A stretch of 64,000 nucleotides of DNA from the NCBI GenBank assembly GCA_004431415.1, contig QPMI01000425.1, positions 1 through 64,000 of the forward strand, given 5' to 3'. Below are positions 43,433-53,357 of the stretch, piece after piece. This DNA comes from Cyanophora paradoxa. Its lineage: Eukaryota; Glaucocystophyceae; Cyanophorales; Cyanophoraceae. Made by a program: the position numbers and the translations under genes. Within the stretch, counting starts at the first letter, position 1. The number at the start of each line of letters is the position of its first letter. The notes beneath the pieces were generated by a model that was not told where the DNA came from, ran no database searches, and saw only the letters and a program-made list of their open reading frames with translations.

Positions 43433-44803
43433 ATGTCACGGATCGTTAGAAGGGTAGCGGGCGAGGAAACGGAGACTACCATACTACCTATTGCGGTTCC
43501 TGAAACTGAGCAAGTCCCCCAAAAAATTACAAAACGCCAAGCAAAATCAAATTTATTAGGAGATGTTCCTTTCAGCATTGCTAACCCGTCCTCTAAGATC
43601 GTGCGACGCATGTATGACCCAAAGACAGGTTTTAAGAACCCATCGGCATTGTACGAAGAGCTGAGAAAAGAGGACAAGACCCTCACTTTGAAAGAAGTGC
43701 AAGACGTCGCAGCGAAACAAGAATTTATGCAGATCAACAAGAAGCCCCCCGCACCGACCCAAACATCCTTTATTCCTATCACAGCCCCGCCGTGGTGCTA
43801 CCAAGCCGATCTCATCTTTTATCTCTCATATGGCAATTATAATTCCGGCTACATTGCAGTCCTTACTCTCATCGAGATGACAAGCCGAAAAGCATATGCC
43901 AAGAAGTTAAAGAATAAGGAGGGCGCAAGTGTTGCCGCCGCTTTTGCGGAGATGCTCACAGAGCTCCCGGCTCCAATGATTCGATTAGAGACAGATAACG
44001 GTTCGGAATTCATCGCGAAGGAGTTTCAGGAGGTCGTTAAAAATAATGGAATAGAACACCGCTTTAAACAGGTCGGAGATCACACTTCGCTGGGAATTAT
44101 GAATCGCTTTCATTTGACCTTAAAAACGATGATAAACAATTACTGTGTCGCTTATAACACTGTGCGATTTATGGATAAATTGGACGACTTCGTTTTCAAT
44201 TACAATAACACCATTCACAGAACCATAGGAATGAAACCCGCAGATGTTAAGCTTTCTGATATGGAGCGGATCCGAGCGGCTATTATTTCAAGGAAGAACA
44301 CAATCGTCAAGGATATATTCAGCGACTTTAAGCCGGGTCTCCACGTCCGCCTATTATTGCCGAGATCGAAGTTCGATAAAGGGGCGACTCAAAGGTATAG
44401 TAGAGAGGTCTACAAAATTGCGGGAAGGAGAGGAAACGCGATAGAGGTGCAAGATGCAGCGGGGAACGTTATGCCGAAGCTTTTTAAGCCGCACGAATTG
44501 CAGATCATCTCAGAGGTCGAGGCTGTGGTGGAACCATCAGGCAACGCAATCAAAGCAGCCGAAATAGAAGCCGCTTCTATCCGGCAGGTGCAAAAAGAAG
44601 GCATAGATGTTGCCGCAAGCGTTCCAAAAGGGGATCTATTGGAAGATCGCGCAGAAAAGACAAAGAGGGCGCTGAGAGAGCTCGCTAAATTAACGATCGC
44701 CATGAATGTGCCTGGCGGTGTTAGGTGGTATAAATCATTCAAGAATCAGAGCGCAAGCTACACAGCCCCTACTACGCGCATTCTTCGGTCTTCTCGTTCA
44801 TAA
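43433..44803 (+). CDS. E1 retroviral-type DDE integrase with altered catalytic residue
   Basis: Intact, 456 codons from ATG 43433, 18 bp after the helicase stop. The N-terminus RIVRRVAGEETETTILPIAV is shared with E2. The rve core has ADLIFY (first Asp) and ETDNGSEFIA (second Asp). At the position of the catalytic Glu, 35 residues on, it has Asn (GIMNRFHLTLK; E2 has GRIEAFNKQIK). The tail RWYKSFKN-SYTAP matches E2. Either this clade tolerates the change or the enzyme is dead despite an intact frame. Predicted to insert element DNA in the host genome. Confidence 0.85.
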   Translation: MSRIVRRVAGEETETTILPIAVPETEQVPQKITKRQAKSNLLGDVPFSIANPSSKIVRRMYDPKTGFKNPSALYEELRKEDKTLTLKEVQDVAAKQEFMQINKKPPAPTQTSFIPITAPPWCYQADLIFYLSYGNYNSGYIAVLTLIEMTSRKAYAKKLKNKEGASVAAAFAEMLTELPAPMIRLETDNGSEFIAKEFQEVVKNNGIEHRFKQVGDHTSLGIMNRFHLTLKTMINNYCVAYNTVRFMDKLDDFVFNYNNTIHRTIGMKPADVKLSDMERIRAAIISRKNTIVKDIFSDFKPGLHVRLLLPRSKFDKGATQRYSREVYKIAGRRGNAIEVQDAAGNVMPKLFKPHELQIISEVEAVVEPSGNAIKAAEIEAASIRQVQKEGIDVAASVPKGDLLEDRAEKTKRALRELAKLTIAMNVPGGVRWYKSFKNQSASYTAPTTRILRSSRS

Positions 44804-44812
44804 CAAACCCCG

Positions 44813-44837
44813 AAATTATTTTCTCCGGTAAATATAA
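44813..44837 (+). promoter_or_regulatory. Late-type promoter-like box
   Basis: AAATTATTTTCTCCGGTAAA followed by TATAAAAG; ATG at 44843. Confidence 0.5.
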
Positions 44838-44842
44838 AAGAG

Positions 44843-45157
44843 ATGGAGGGTGAAAAGCATTTCGTGGATATTCCCTATGATAAAAAAGACGTTGCGAAAT
44901 CCCTCGGTGGAAAGTGGGATCGTGAGAATTCATGCTGGTATGTCACGAAGAAAGATCACCCCCTATGCTCTCAGTTCAAAACTCTAAGCTATGAGCAAGT
45001 GTATCAAAGAAACGTGAAGGTTTACCTCGATATTCCTTTTGAATTTAAGGATCAAGCGAAGGCTGAGAGAGCCCGCTGGGATCCCGTTATGCGATGCTGG
45101 TATGTCATGGGTCTCGATCACCCGCTAACTGGAAAGTTTCCGCTCAAAGAGCATTAA
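44843..45157 (+). CDS. E1 double DUF5710 protein
   Basis: Intact, 104 codons from ATG 44843. It consists of two DUF5710-like modules: residues 1-45 (FVDIPYDKKDVAKSLGGKWD...WYV) and 55-104 (YLDIPFEFKDQAKAERARWD...WYV). This roughly 45-residue module is usually a domain of larger plasmid, phage and viral replication or primase-associated proteins; here it stands alone as a tandem pair. The box ATTATTTTCTCCGGTAAATA (44814-44833) lies just upstream. It converges on AdoMetDC with a 28-bp gap. Biochemical role unknown. Confidence 0.7.
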   Translation: MEGEKHFVDIPYDKKDVAKSLGGKWDRENSCWYVTKKDHPLCSQFKTLSYEQVYQRNVKVYLDIPFEFKDQAKAERARWDPVMRCWYVMGLDHPLTGKFPLKEH

Positions 45158-45185
45158 GCAAGCGCAATGTCGCTTTTTTCATTTT

Positions 45186-45578
45186 TTATGAAATTGGGAA
45201 CCTTTGCTCAACCTGTAATTCCCACTTTCGTACTTTCAGCCTGTCATGTATGAGTTCGTTAATGTCCCGTGCTATACCCATTGTCTTCGCTTCGGCATTT
45301 GACCCACATGTAAAGATATCGATCGCCAATAGCCCCTGGTCGCTATAAGAGTGAGCTGTGGCATGCGACTCATCTAATAGAAAGCCAATCGCGAAACCGG
45401 GAGGGGAAATAGAGCCATCGAAAATGCATGTGTGCTGGTGCACGATGCGCATATTGCGATCTGTGATATATTGCGATAGGTTCGCTGTGATCCACTCGGT
45501 GCATGCCTCCGGGGACTCGGTGAACGGGTCGGTTATATAGTCGAGCATAACGTGGTAGCCGCGGTATTGGGAATCCAT
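45186..45578 (-). CDS. speD: E1 prokaryotic-type S-adenosylmethionine decarboxylase
   Basis: Intact, 130 codons from ATG 45578, the size of a class 1B bacterial/archaeal AdoMetDC chain. The core LLDESHATAHSYSDQG (residues 67-82) is followed by LLAIDIFTCG. The expected self-cleavage site is Glu70-Ser71, giving a pyruvoyl from Ser71. His76 and Cys91 stand at +5 and +20, the same spacing as Ser63, His68 and Cys83 of the Thermotoga enzyme. The N-terminal YRGYHVMLDY equals the family's 'G-H-l-D' strand. The usual HTWPE is HSYSDQ. The enzyme makes decarboxylated SAM for spermidine; relatives in phages have shifted to other amino-acid decarboxylations or may deplete SAM. Eukaryotic hosts use a larger, unrelated-looking form. 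Confidence 0.85.
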   Translation of the reverse strand: MDSQYRGYHVMLDYITDPFTESPEACTEWITANLSQYITDRNMRIVHQHTCIFDGSISPPGFAIGFLLDESHATAHSYSDQGLLAIDIFTCGSNAEAKTMGIARDINELIHDRLKVRKWELQVEQRFPIS

Positions 45579-45603
45579 TATTAATTATTTGACACATATT
45601 TTA

Positions 45604-45649
45604 ATGACCCTATGATACTAACATAGTCGTGTTAGCCTCGTCAAGACGG
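45604..45649 (+). other. Non-coding block shared with E2 (E1 copy)
   Basis: Reads CTATGATACTAACATAGTCG then TGTTAGCCTCGTCAAGACGG. It lies 26 bp upstream of the AdoMetDC start on the opposite strand. The core TAGCCTCGTYAAGA is fully shared with 38143-38188. Confidence 0.6.
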
Positions 45650-45796
45650 TCAAGGCGCTATTTTTGGTTTTGCGAGGCGATGAGCTGGTGAAGAGATACA
45701 GGGGTTTGACGGTTTGCGTGGCGGTTTCGTTTGTTTTTCGTGTTTTTGGCTTTTTTATTCGACATTGTTTTTGTTATTTTCAAGGGACAAGAAAAC

Positions 45797-45880
45797 GACC
45801 TTTCGCTTTTTCGGTATCCCCCCTTTCGCTTTTCCGGTAGCACCCCTTTCGCTTTTCCGGTATGCCCCCTTTCGCCCATG
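45797..45880 (+). repeat. 20-bp tandem repeat CCCCTTTCGCTTTTCCGGTA
   Basis: Four imperfect 20-bp units between AdoMetDC and the GC-rich array. Apart from this and the neighbouring shared block, 45579-45947 holds only a weak minus frame of no recognised family. Confidence 0.75.
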
Positions 45881-45947
45881 AATGAGTATTTCCACAGTTT
45901 CGATGACAAAATTGAAACAGTGTAGCCAGTTTCGATGACACATCGAC

Positions 45948-46152
45948 ATTGATTGGTCGAATATCGAAAAATACATAAAAAACTACTTTGTGGCATGCTA
46001 TATGTTTTCGGAATCGCCGTGATGTGATGACCCCGAATATGTCGGTGACGCCGGTGTATACATGTATATGCTGTTTTTTTCGTTTTTTTGAGTTGTAATT
46101 TTTTGGGTTGTAATGTTTTTGGGTTGTAATGTTTTTGGGTTGTAATTTTTTA
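45948..46152 (+). repeat. 206-bp flanking repeat, left copy
   Basis: Starts TGATTGGTCGAATATCGAAA, ends with three GGGTTGTAATGTTTTT units and TTTTTTAAAC. The near-identical copy at 61530-61738 lies on the other side of the GC-rich array in the same orientation. Confidence 0.85.
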
Positions 46153-46159
46153 AACAAGA

Positions 46160-47160
46160 TCCGTGCTCCTGCGGAGCACTAAGTACGGCGAAGCCTCGCG
46201 GACGCCCTCGCGGCTGTCACAGTAGGCGGGCAGCTGCAGCCCCGCCCAGTTGCATGGCCGGGCTTCAAAAGTTTCGCCGGCTTGGCACTGGGGCAATGGG
46301 CTGGCCCGCTATAGCCAGCTCGAGGGAGAGCTCGCTGGCCAGGGAGCAATGTAATGAGGAGAGCGAATATATAATGAACTAGGGGAGGAGTTGAACCGGT
46401 AACTCTTGCTTTTAACTGGTGGAGCAGATTGATAGGAGATTTATTTAATATTAATGTATTGTTGGGGGGGAGGCCCGGGAGGGGCGAGGTTCTCGCGGCC
46501 AGGCGCATGCACAGAGCTTGCGAATCGCTTAAACACAATCTCGAATGCATATAGCATCGATGTGCGGGGCTGCGGAGGCGAGGGCGCGCGGAAAGACGTG
46601 CAGGTCCATGCAGGATCGAATTTTCGGGGTCGGCTGAATTCTCGCGCCCTGTCGCGCCCTTGGGGCTTGCATTACGCTTTGAAAAGCTCTCAAATGAATA
46701 TTATAGCGATGCCCATGCATGAGGACGCGAGGGCGCGCGGAACGCGGTTCAGTTCCCTCAAGGATCGAATTTTCGGGGTCGGCTGGGTCCCCGCGGCCCG
46801 GCGCATCTGCAAAGCGCGCGGAACGCTTGATCTACATCTCAAATGCTTATGCTATTGTTCCGCGCATGCGCCGTGGCGTGGGCGCGCGGAAAGATGTCCA
46901 GGCGTGTGCAGGATCGAATTTTTGCCGTCGGCTGGGTTCTCGTGCTCTTTCGCGTCTTCAAAGCTTGTGGAAAACTTTGATAAAATCTCAAATGAATATT
47001 GCGACGATGCGCATGCGCGAGAATGCGAGGGCGCGCGGAAAGATGTTCAGGTCTATCAAGGATCGAATTTTCGGGGTCGGCTGGGTGCTCGTGACCTGGT
47101 GCATTTAGACACCGTGCGGAAGTCTTTCTCTACATCTTAAATGGTTATGCTATCGTTCCG
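46160..47160 (+). repeat. 1-kb duplicated segment, copy 1
   Basis: Matches 56636-57636 at a constant offset of 10476 bp. I noticed one base difference (CTATCAAGG at 47053, CTGTCAAGG in the other copy) and no indel. Confidence 0.85.
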
Positions 47161-48474
47161 CGCATGCGCCGCGGCGTGGGCGCGCGGAAAGATGTCCGGG
47201 TCTGTCCAGGATCGGATTTTTGCTGTCCGGTACCTTCCTGCGCTGCTCCGGGTTCGAAAAGCGGATTTCGGGGGTGCGCGGGCCCTGGTATGTCTATGCG
47301 CGCCAGTACGCATCGATTGCGCGCGTCGCGGGACCGGCCGGAACCGGCCGGATCAAATTTTCGGCCGACTCTTCGCACTGGAGCGTCGACGGCGCCCAAA
47401 ATCGAGCTTGCGGCGATGCGCTCGCCCTCGCGCGTCATTCTGTATCGTTCTGGGGCGTCCCTGGCGCGATTTCGTCGCGGGACCGGGCGGGACCGGGTCC
47501 CACCTTCGGACTCGGACTGCATTTGTCGGAGGTTAAGTACCGGAATTGATCCAGAGGGAAATTCGATTTTCGCGGGATGCCTACGGGGGAGCGGTCGTCT
47601 TTGGGCAGCCACGACGCTAAAAATGGATCTAGAGAGGTCTGTGGGGGTTCGTGTGGGTGTGTGACTAGCAGCAATCGCGTCCGTGTCGAGGCAGAATTAT
47701 TAATTCTGCCTCGAGGGAGTGCGACACGGGAATTATTTAGCAGGGGGGATCTTGAGTGGAAAAAAAGGTTAAAAAAGGAATTTAGATCGTCGGTTTTTGG
47801 GTTTGAGACAAGATCCGTGCTCCTGCGGAGCACTAAGTACGGCGAAGCCTCGCGGACGCCCTCGCGGCTGTCACAGTAGGCCTATAGGGCACTGGCCAGC
47901 GGCCTGGCCGGCTACCGTATATATAGCTGGGCCACCGGGCTGGCTCGTACGCCGGAGCCTCGGACGGCGTTCGAGTTGATTGAACAAGTTGATTCGAGTT
48001 GATTGAACAAGAAGTTTCAATCTGCAAGCACAGGGACGGGGATATTCACTTTATCGAGGTCACTTTATCTGCGAAGAGAAGTACATTATTATCCTCTGAG
48101 GCATGCCGACTATTCCTGGGGACGTGGTATCGGCAGGCTGCGTGGAAGGTGAGCACATGTCTATGAATCTATGATGACCTGCGTTACGCTCACAGGTTCA
48201 CGCAAAGCTCGTGACTGTGCCGCCTGGCTTACATGTCGTACTGGCATTGCCTCTGAGTCACTGGCATGTTCGCGATTGACTGTTTCGAGAATTATCTCAA
48301 TGACGGGGTGCAAATTTGAAAAATATTTTTGTGCCTGCTCTCTTTGCTCTGCTGCGTTGCACACGGGCAGCATTTGATGTAACAGATGTAGGAGATGCGG
48401 GCAGCAACGTTGACTTTGATGGTTGTTCGCGTTCTAAAACCGAGTTAAGAGTATAGAGTTATGCAATTAATTTA

Positions 48475-49910
48475 CATAATATGTATACCCTTTTCTGTTG
48501 CAGGAACCCTCGGAATTGTCATGTCTTCACGCGTGGATCGATTTTCAATGTCTACATTTTCTCGATCAATGTGAACACGCGGTGGTGATAGAGTGCGTGC
48601 ACGATGTCTGCGTGCCATCAAATCTGCGTCATGTTCCGATGCTTGTTCTGCATTGGGCTCCGGTCTGCGATCATCTCTGACTGGCTCCGTGATGGCCATG
48701 GGATGGGCACGGTTCGACGCATGCGCTTGTAAATTTTCAGTAATTTGTGCTCGAGGTTATTTAGAAGGAATTTCAATGCGCACTTGGAGAGGTGGGAATT
48801 ATGACCATATAGACGAAGAGACAGAGCAACAATATTCCGACTGCAGCCGGTAATGTCCAGTGAGGTGCTGGGGTCTGCATATGCTCAACATACGGCGCAT
48901 CCCCAGGGAGGGCAAATGCAAGATTTTTCTGATTCGCTGACAGCGTCAATGTAATCCATATGCCAGTAATGGATGGAGAAAATAACAGAGCTGCTGTACA
49001 CCGCACTGGAAATTGTGACAACGACGCAAGATTCGTTATTTACAATCGCGTTGTTAGACTGCGGATATATGCGTACATATTGACATCCGCGATCGCATTT
49101 GTTTAATCCATGTGCAGTATTGTTCATGACGACGGGCGTTTATAATTACGGCACGCAATTCTGGAGTAAATACGTCTCAGACAGCGTTTATGACTGTCCG
49201 TATTAACGTTTTTATATTTTTACCTCGATAAAGACGGTTTCTTTTTGCGGACGTGGAGGAATACATGTCGAGTAAAAGTGTCAATGCAAGTCCCAAATCT
49301 GCGTCTGTCGCCACGGAAATAGTGCCGGTGTCTGATAAGACAAACGAATCGGTTTTCTTGAGATGCCATTGGGAGTATCGCTTGAACAGCATGATACCGA
49401 TTCCTGCACTGACGTCTGTAACGTAATCATGTTCATAAATGCGAGATTAAATGCCTGATATAATTGTTGTGCAGGTGATAATGAACGGAGTGTTGCATAT
49501 AATCGAGACGTGAATTATGGTTGTTATTGCGGTTGCATATACTGGAATTCCGATAGTTGTCCGTTTCCATCATCGTGCGGGAATTTGTGGAAGTGAAAAT
49601 GAGAAGCGATGTATTCTTCGCAGTTCTCTTTTTTTTTCAAGGCTAGGCCAATTGCCTCTGTTGGAAATATGTTATTGTATTCGAGTTCAAGACTGCCAAT
49701 ATGAGTCGCTAAATCGGCGTACCAAGAAGTGCAAATATCAGAATAACCAGTTCGGTACCGTACAGAAATTGTAGAGATGGAGTGCCCATTAAGTTCATGT
49801 CTGTGATCGACTGGGTTCAAAAACCGTATTCCGAGTAATGTATGCGGGTTTATTCTAATTATACGCCACTTTCTAGCATGCCGTGCAGCATCAATACCCT
49901 CGAGGCTCAC
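48475..49910 (-). CDS. Candidate host multi-exon membrane protein gene (tentative)
   Basis: On the minus strand, four open stretches could be exons of one gene: 49910-about 49540, about 49430-49180, about 49005-48790 and about 48730-48475. Plausible GT/AG borders occur (for example TTACAG at about 49426 and TTTCCAG near 49006). The third stretch encodes a hydrophobic segment (LPAAVGILLLCLFVYMVII) after a Thr/Ser-rich ectodomain-like part. The fourth encodes a charged tail (ARRHRARTLSPPRVHIDREN). No family is recognised. The first two stretches are included in the 1127-bp tandem duplication. It may equally be non-coding. Confidence 0.25.
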
Positions 49911-51312
49911 CTTCTAGCACGTTCAATCCACTTGCGGATGACGACAGGGAGAGAGGAATTGCTGATGGGGCGCATGAAGTCTCCGATGGGCGTGGTCCGA
50001 GCCGCACGACAGCCGCTCCGGCTGCGGCAGTTGCATTTAACGCCCAGCATGTGATGCGTTTCGATCCAGGTTGCAATTGATCGCCTGCTCGCATGCGGCG
50101 CGGTGTGGGCGCGCGGAAAGATGTCCGGGTCGGTACAGGAGCGGGTTTATTATAATTGTATGGCACTTTCTACCATGCCGTGTTGTGCGGATATATGCGT
50201 ACATATTGACATCCGCGATCGCATTTGTTTAATCCATGTGCAGTATTGTTCATGACGACGGGCGTTTATAATTACGGCACGCAATTCTGGAGTAAATACG
50301 TCTCAGACAGCGTTTATGACTGTCCGTATTAACGTTTTTATATTTTTACCTCGATAAAGACGGTTTCTTTTTGCGGACGTGGAGGAATACATGTCGAGTA
50401 AAAGTGTCAATGCAAGTCCCAAATCTGCGTCTGTCGCCACGGAAATAGTGCCGGTGTCTGATAAGACAAACGAATCGGTTTTCTTGAGATGCCATTGGGA
50501 GTATCGCTTGAACAGCATGATACCGATTCCTGCACTGACGTCTGTAACGTAATCATGTTCATAAATGCGAGATTAAATGCCTGATATAATTGTTGTGCAG
50601 GTGATAATGAACGGAGTGTTGCATATAATCGAGACGTGAATTATGGTTGTTATTGCGGTTGCATATACTGGAATTCCCGATAGTTGTCCGTTTCCATCAT
50701 CGTGCGGGAATTTGTGGAAGTGAAAATGAGAAGCGATGTATTCTTCGCAGTTCTCTTTTTTTTTCAAGGCTAGGCCAATTGCCTCTGTTGGAAATATGTT
50801 ATTGTATTCGAGTTCAAGACTGCCAATATGAGTCGCTAAATCGGCGTACCAAGAAGTGCAAATATCAGAATAACCAGTTCGGTACCGTACAGAAATTGTA
50901 GAGATGGAGTGCCCATTAAGTTCATGTCTGTGATCGACTGGGTTCAAAAACCGTATTCCGAGTAATGTATGCGGGTTTATTCTAATTATACGCCACTTTC
51001 TAGCATGCCGTGCAGCATCAATACCCTCGAGGCTCACCTTCTAGCACGTTCAATCCACTTGCGGATGACGACAGGGAGAGAGGAATTGCTGATGGGGCGC
51101 ATGAAGTCTCCGATGGGCGTGGTCCGAGCCGCACGACAGCCGCTCCGGCTGCGGCAGTTGCATTTAACGCCCAGCATGTGATGCGTTTCGATCCAGGTTG
51201 CAATTGATCGCCTGCTCGCATGCGGCGCGGTGTGGGCGCGCGGAAAGATGTCCGGGTCGGTACAGGAGCGGGTTTATTATAATTGTATGGCACTTTCTAC
51301 CATGCCGTGCAG
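49060..51312. repeat. Tandem duplication of ~1127 bp
   Basis: Units 49060-50185 and 50186-51312 are identical as far as I can see, except for one extra C in the second copy (GAATTCCC at about 50674). A third, diverged piece of the unit's end continues at 51290-51500. Confidence 0.85.
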
Positions 51313-52199
51313 CATCAATACCCGCGAGGCTCACCTTTTAGCACGTTCGATCCACTCGCGGATGACGGCAGGGAGACAGGAATTGCTGATGCGGCGCATG
51401 AAGTCTCCGATGGGCCTCGTCGGAGCTCCACGACAGCCGCTGCGGCAGTTGCATTTAACGGCCAGCATGTGACGCATTTCGATCCAGGTTCATCGCGTGC
51501 TGCAGTCGCGGACGAGGACACGCAGGGGGAGACGGGCGGTGCGGTGCTTGTATCTGCTGTCGGTGGTGTTCGGCGAGGTGGCAGGCACGGGCCCGCATCT
51601 GAAATATCAGCAATCCTCACCTTCTAGCAGACTGCATGCACGGGCAGAGCGCGACAGTGAGCATGAGACGGGGCAGTGGTGCACGTCTGTTGCGGCGCTG
51701 GCATGTCGTTCCGGCGTACTTGCTGCGGCGCCACCTGCAGCCACGGATGACGAGAGGCAGCACGGCATGTCGGTGGCGGCGCTTGCATCTGTTCAAAGCG
51801 TATACGTAGTTGGGCGACGCGGAGCCTCGGAGACGGCGGGCGTGCAGGGCCAATAGCAGGGCGGGGATGCTAACCTTCTAGCAGACTCCACGCAATACCG
51901 GACGACAATGATATCGCCCGGAACTGCTGTACAATCACGAAGAAGATGCATTTCAAGATGTTTCGCTGGCGTGCACGTTTACGACGCCAGCGGACGCGCG
52001 CAATCGGCGCATAGAGTCCCGGCTTCTTGATTATACGCATAGGGTTGTGTCCACGAAAAGTTCCACACGTTCGCGTACTGTAATTGCAATTCTGCACACG
52101 GTATGGATGTGAACGCGTACATATATATGTATATATGTACGTATACGTACATATGTCAACGCTTACGTATATGTACGTATACGTATTCGGGAATCCGCG

Positions 52200-52760
52200 C
52201 TCTAGATCTAGCGCTAGCTAGCCGGACTTGACAGTGCCGGGTTCAGATTCGCGCTAGACAGCGTTATAGTCACAGTGTGCGCTCTATAACTTTTGACCGC
52301 GGTCTAGCGCTAGCTACTAGGCTAGCTGGACTTGACAGTACGTGCAGGTTCAGATTTGCGCTAGAGAGCGCTATAGTACAGCGCCAATCTGCGCATGCGC
52401 CGCTAGTACGGATTGCACGCGTACACTACGCCGGACTGTATATATGTACTGACTCGAAGTGGGACTGTCACAGTAGGCGCTCTATAACTACGTATAATGC
52501 ATATGGCTGCCCGGCCGGCTCGCTATACCTATAGCTCCCTTGCACGACTACAGCATTGGAGATTGCGGTATAGCTAGCCTGTGAGCACTGCCTAGCACAG
52601 CGCGTACACTACGCCGGACTGTATATATGTACTGACTCGAACTGGCAATGTCACAGCTAGTAAGCGCTCTATAACTACGTATACTGGCAGGCCGGCCGGC
52701 TCGCCGAGTCGCTATAGCTATTGCCGGAGTGCTCTCTTGCAGAACTACAGCATTGGAGAT
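52200..52760. repeat. Local ~180-bp repeats with TCTAGCGCTAGCTAG words
   Basis: CTGTATATATGTACTGACTC occurs at 52436 and 52617 with similar flanks (CTCTATAACTACGTATA). GCGCTAGCTAGC-rich copies lie at 52208 and 52305. A TACGTATACGTAC microsatellite precedes them (52110-52180). No gene is seen in 51,500-53,400. Confidence 0.7.
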
Positions 52761-53050
52761 TGCGGTATAGTTATACCTAGCCTCTGAGCACTGGCAGAGG
52801 GGCACATGTACAGGCGGCACAGCTAGCTATAGTAGTGGACTGATAGTTGGCCCGGTTGGCAGTGCGGCGGCCTGGTTCACGTTTGCAGCTGCTTCGCACT
52901 AGTATACGTACTGTCTCATCAGTCTGTCTGAGCGCTACTACTAGGCTAGGGCCGCTAGGCTGGTTCTCGGAGCTTGGCCGGCCGGTCCACTCGCGAATCG
53001 CCATCGGTGCATTGGCATAACCAATGGATTGCTCAATCGCGATGTTTCGG

Positions 53051-53357
53051 TTCTGCTCGATCTTTTTTTCATTCAAGATTTGACGACTCAGTGACAAGAT
53101 CTTGAAGGCTTCGAGCTTCTGTTAATCGCAAGATCTTCAAGGCTTCTGTTAATCACAACTAAATCCGTCATCGAATCGTCAATGGCGCGAGATCGGTGAG
53201 ATCTTTGTTCTGCTCGATCTTTTTTTCATTCAAGATTTGACGAGTCAGTGACAAGATCTTGAAGGCTTCTGTTAATCGCAGGATCTTCAAGGCTTCTGTT
53301 AATCACAACTAAATCCGTCATCGAATCGTCAATGACGCGAGATCGGTGAGATCTTTT
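53051..53357 (+). repeat. ~150-bp tandem repeat (two units)
   Basis: Units start TTCTGCTCGATCTTTTTTTC and contain AAGATCTTCAAGGCTTCTGT; second unit at about 53208. Confidence 0.8.

Larger units (their letters stand above)
1..45650. mobile_element. Element 1 (E1), Polinton/Maverick-like provirus, interrupted by E2
   Basis: The flanks of E2 hold two halves of one element. The left half (1-11077) carries fibre, patatin, two minor capsid proteins, major capsid protein, endonuclease, ATPase and small genes. The right half (39258-45578) carries polymerase-helicase, integrase, DUF5710 protein and AdoMetDC. Gene order and protein similarity match E2 from the fibre to the AT-hook gene. The left terminus lies outside the window. 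I found no terminal inverted repeat on the right, so the right boundary of about 45650 is a guess; it could reach about 63.0 kb if the GC-rich array is a later insertion. Base composition is less AT-rich than in E2. Confidence 0.8.

Noticed and set aside
45604-45660. Possible tRNA gene (D-arm-like TAGCCTCGTCAAGACGGTCA)
   Set aside because: No anticodon stem or T-arm follows, and the E2 copy loses similarity after AAGA; treated as a conserved block instead.
45658-45996. Minus-strand basic ORFs between AdoMetDC and the array
   Set aside because: They mostly translate the 20-bp tandem repeat in overlapping frames and have no homologue in E2.
46450-47660. Long open frames on both strands of the GC-rich units
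   Set aside because: Frames are open simultaneously in several phases, repeat with the array, and have Arg/Ala/Gly-rich text without domains; they reflect lack of stop codons in GC-rich repeats. The same holds for 53.5-61.3 kb.
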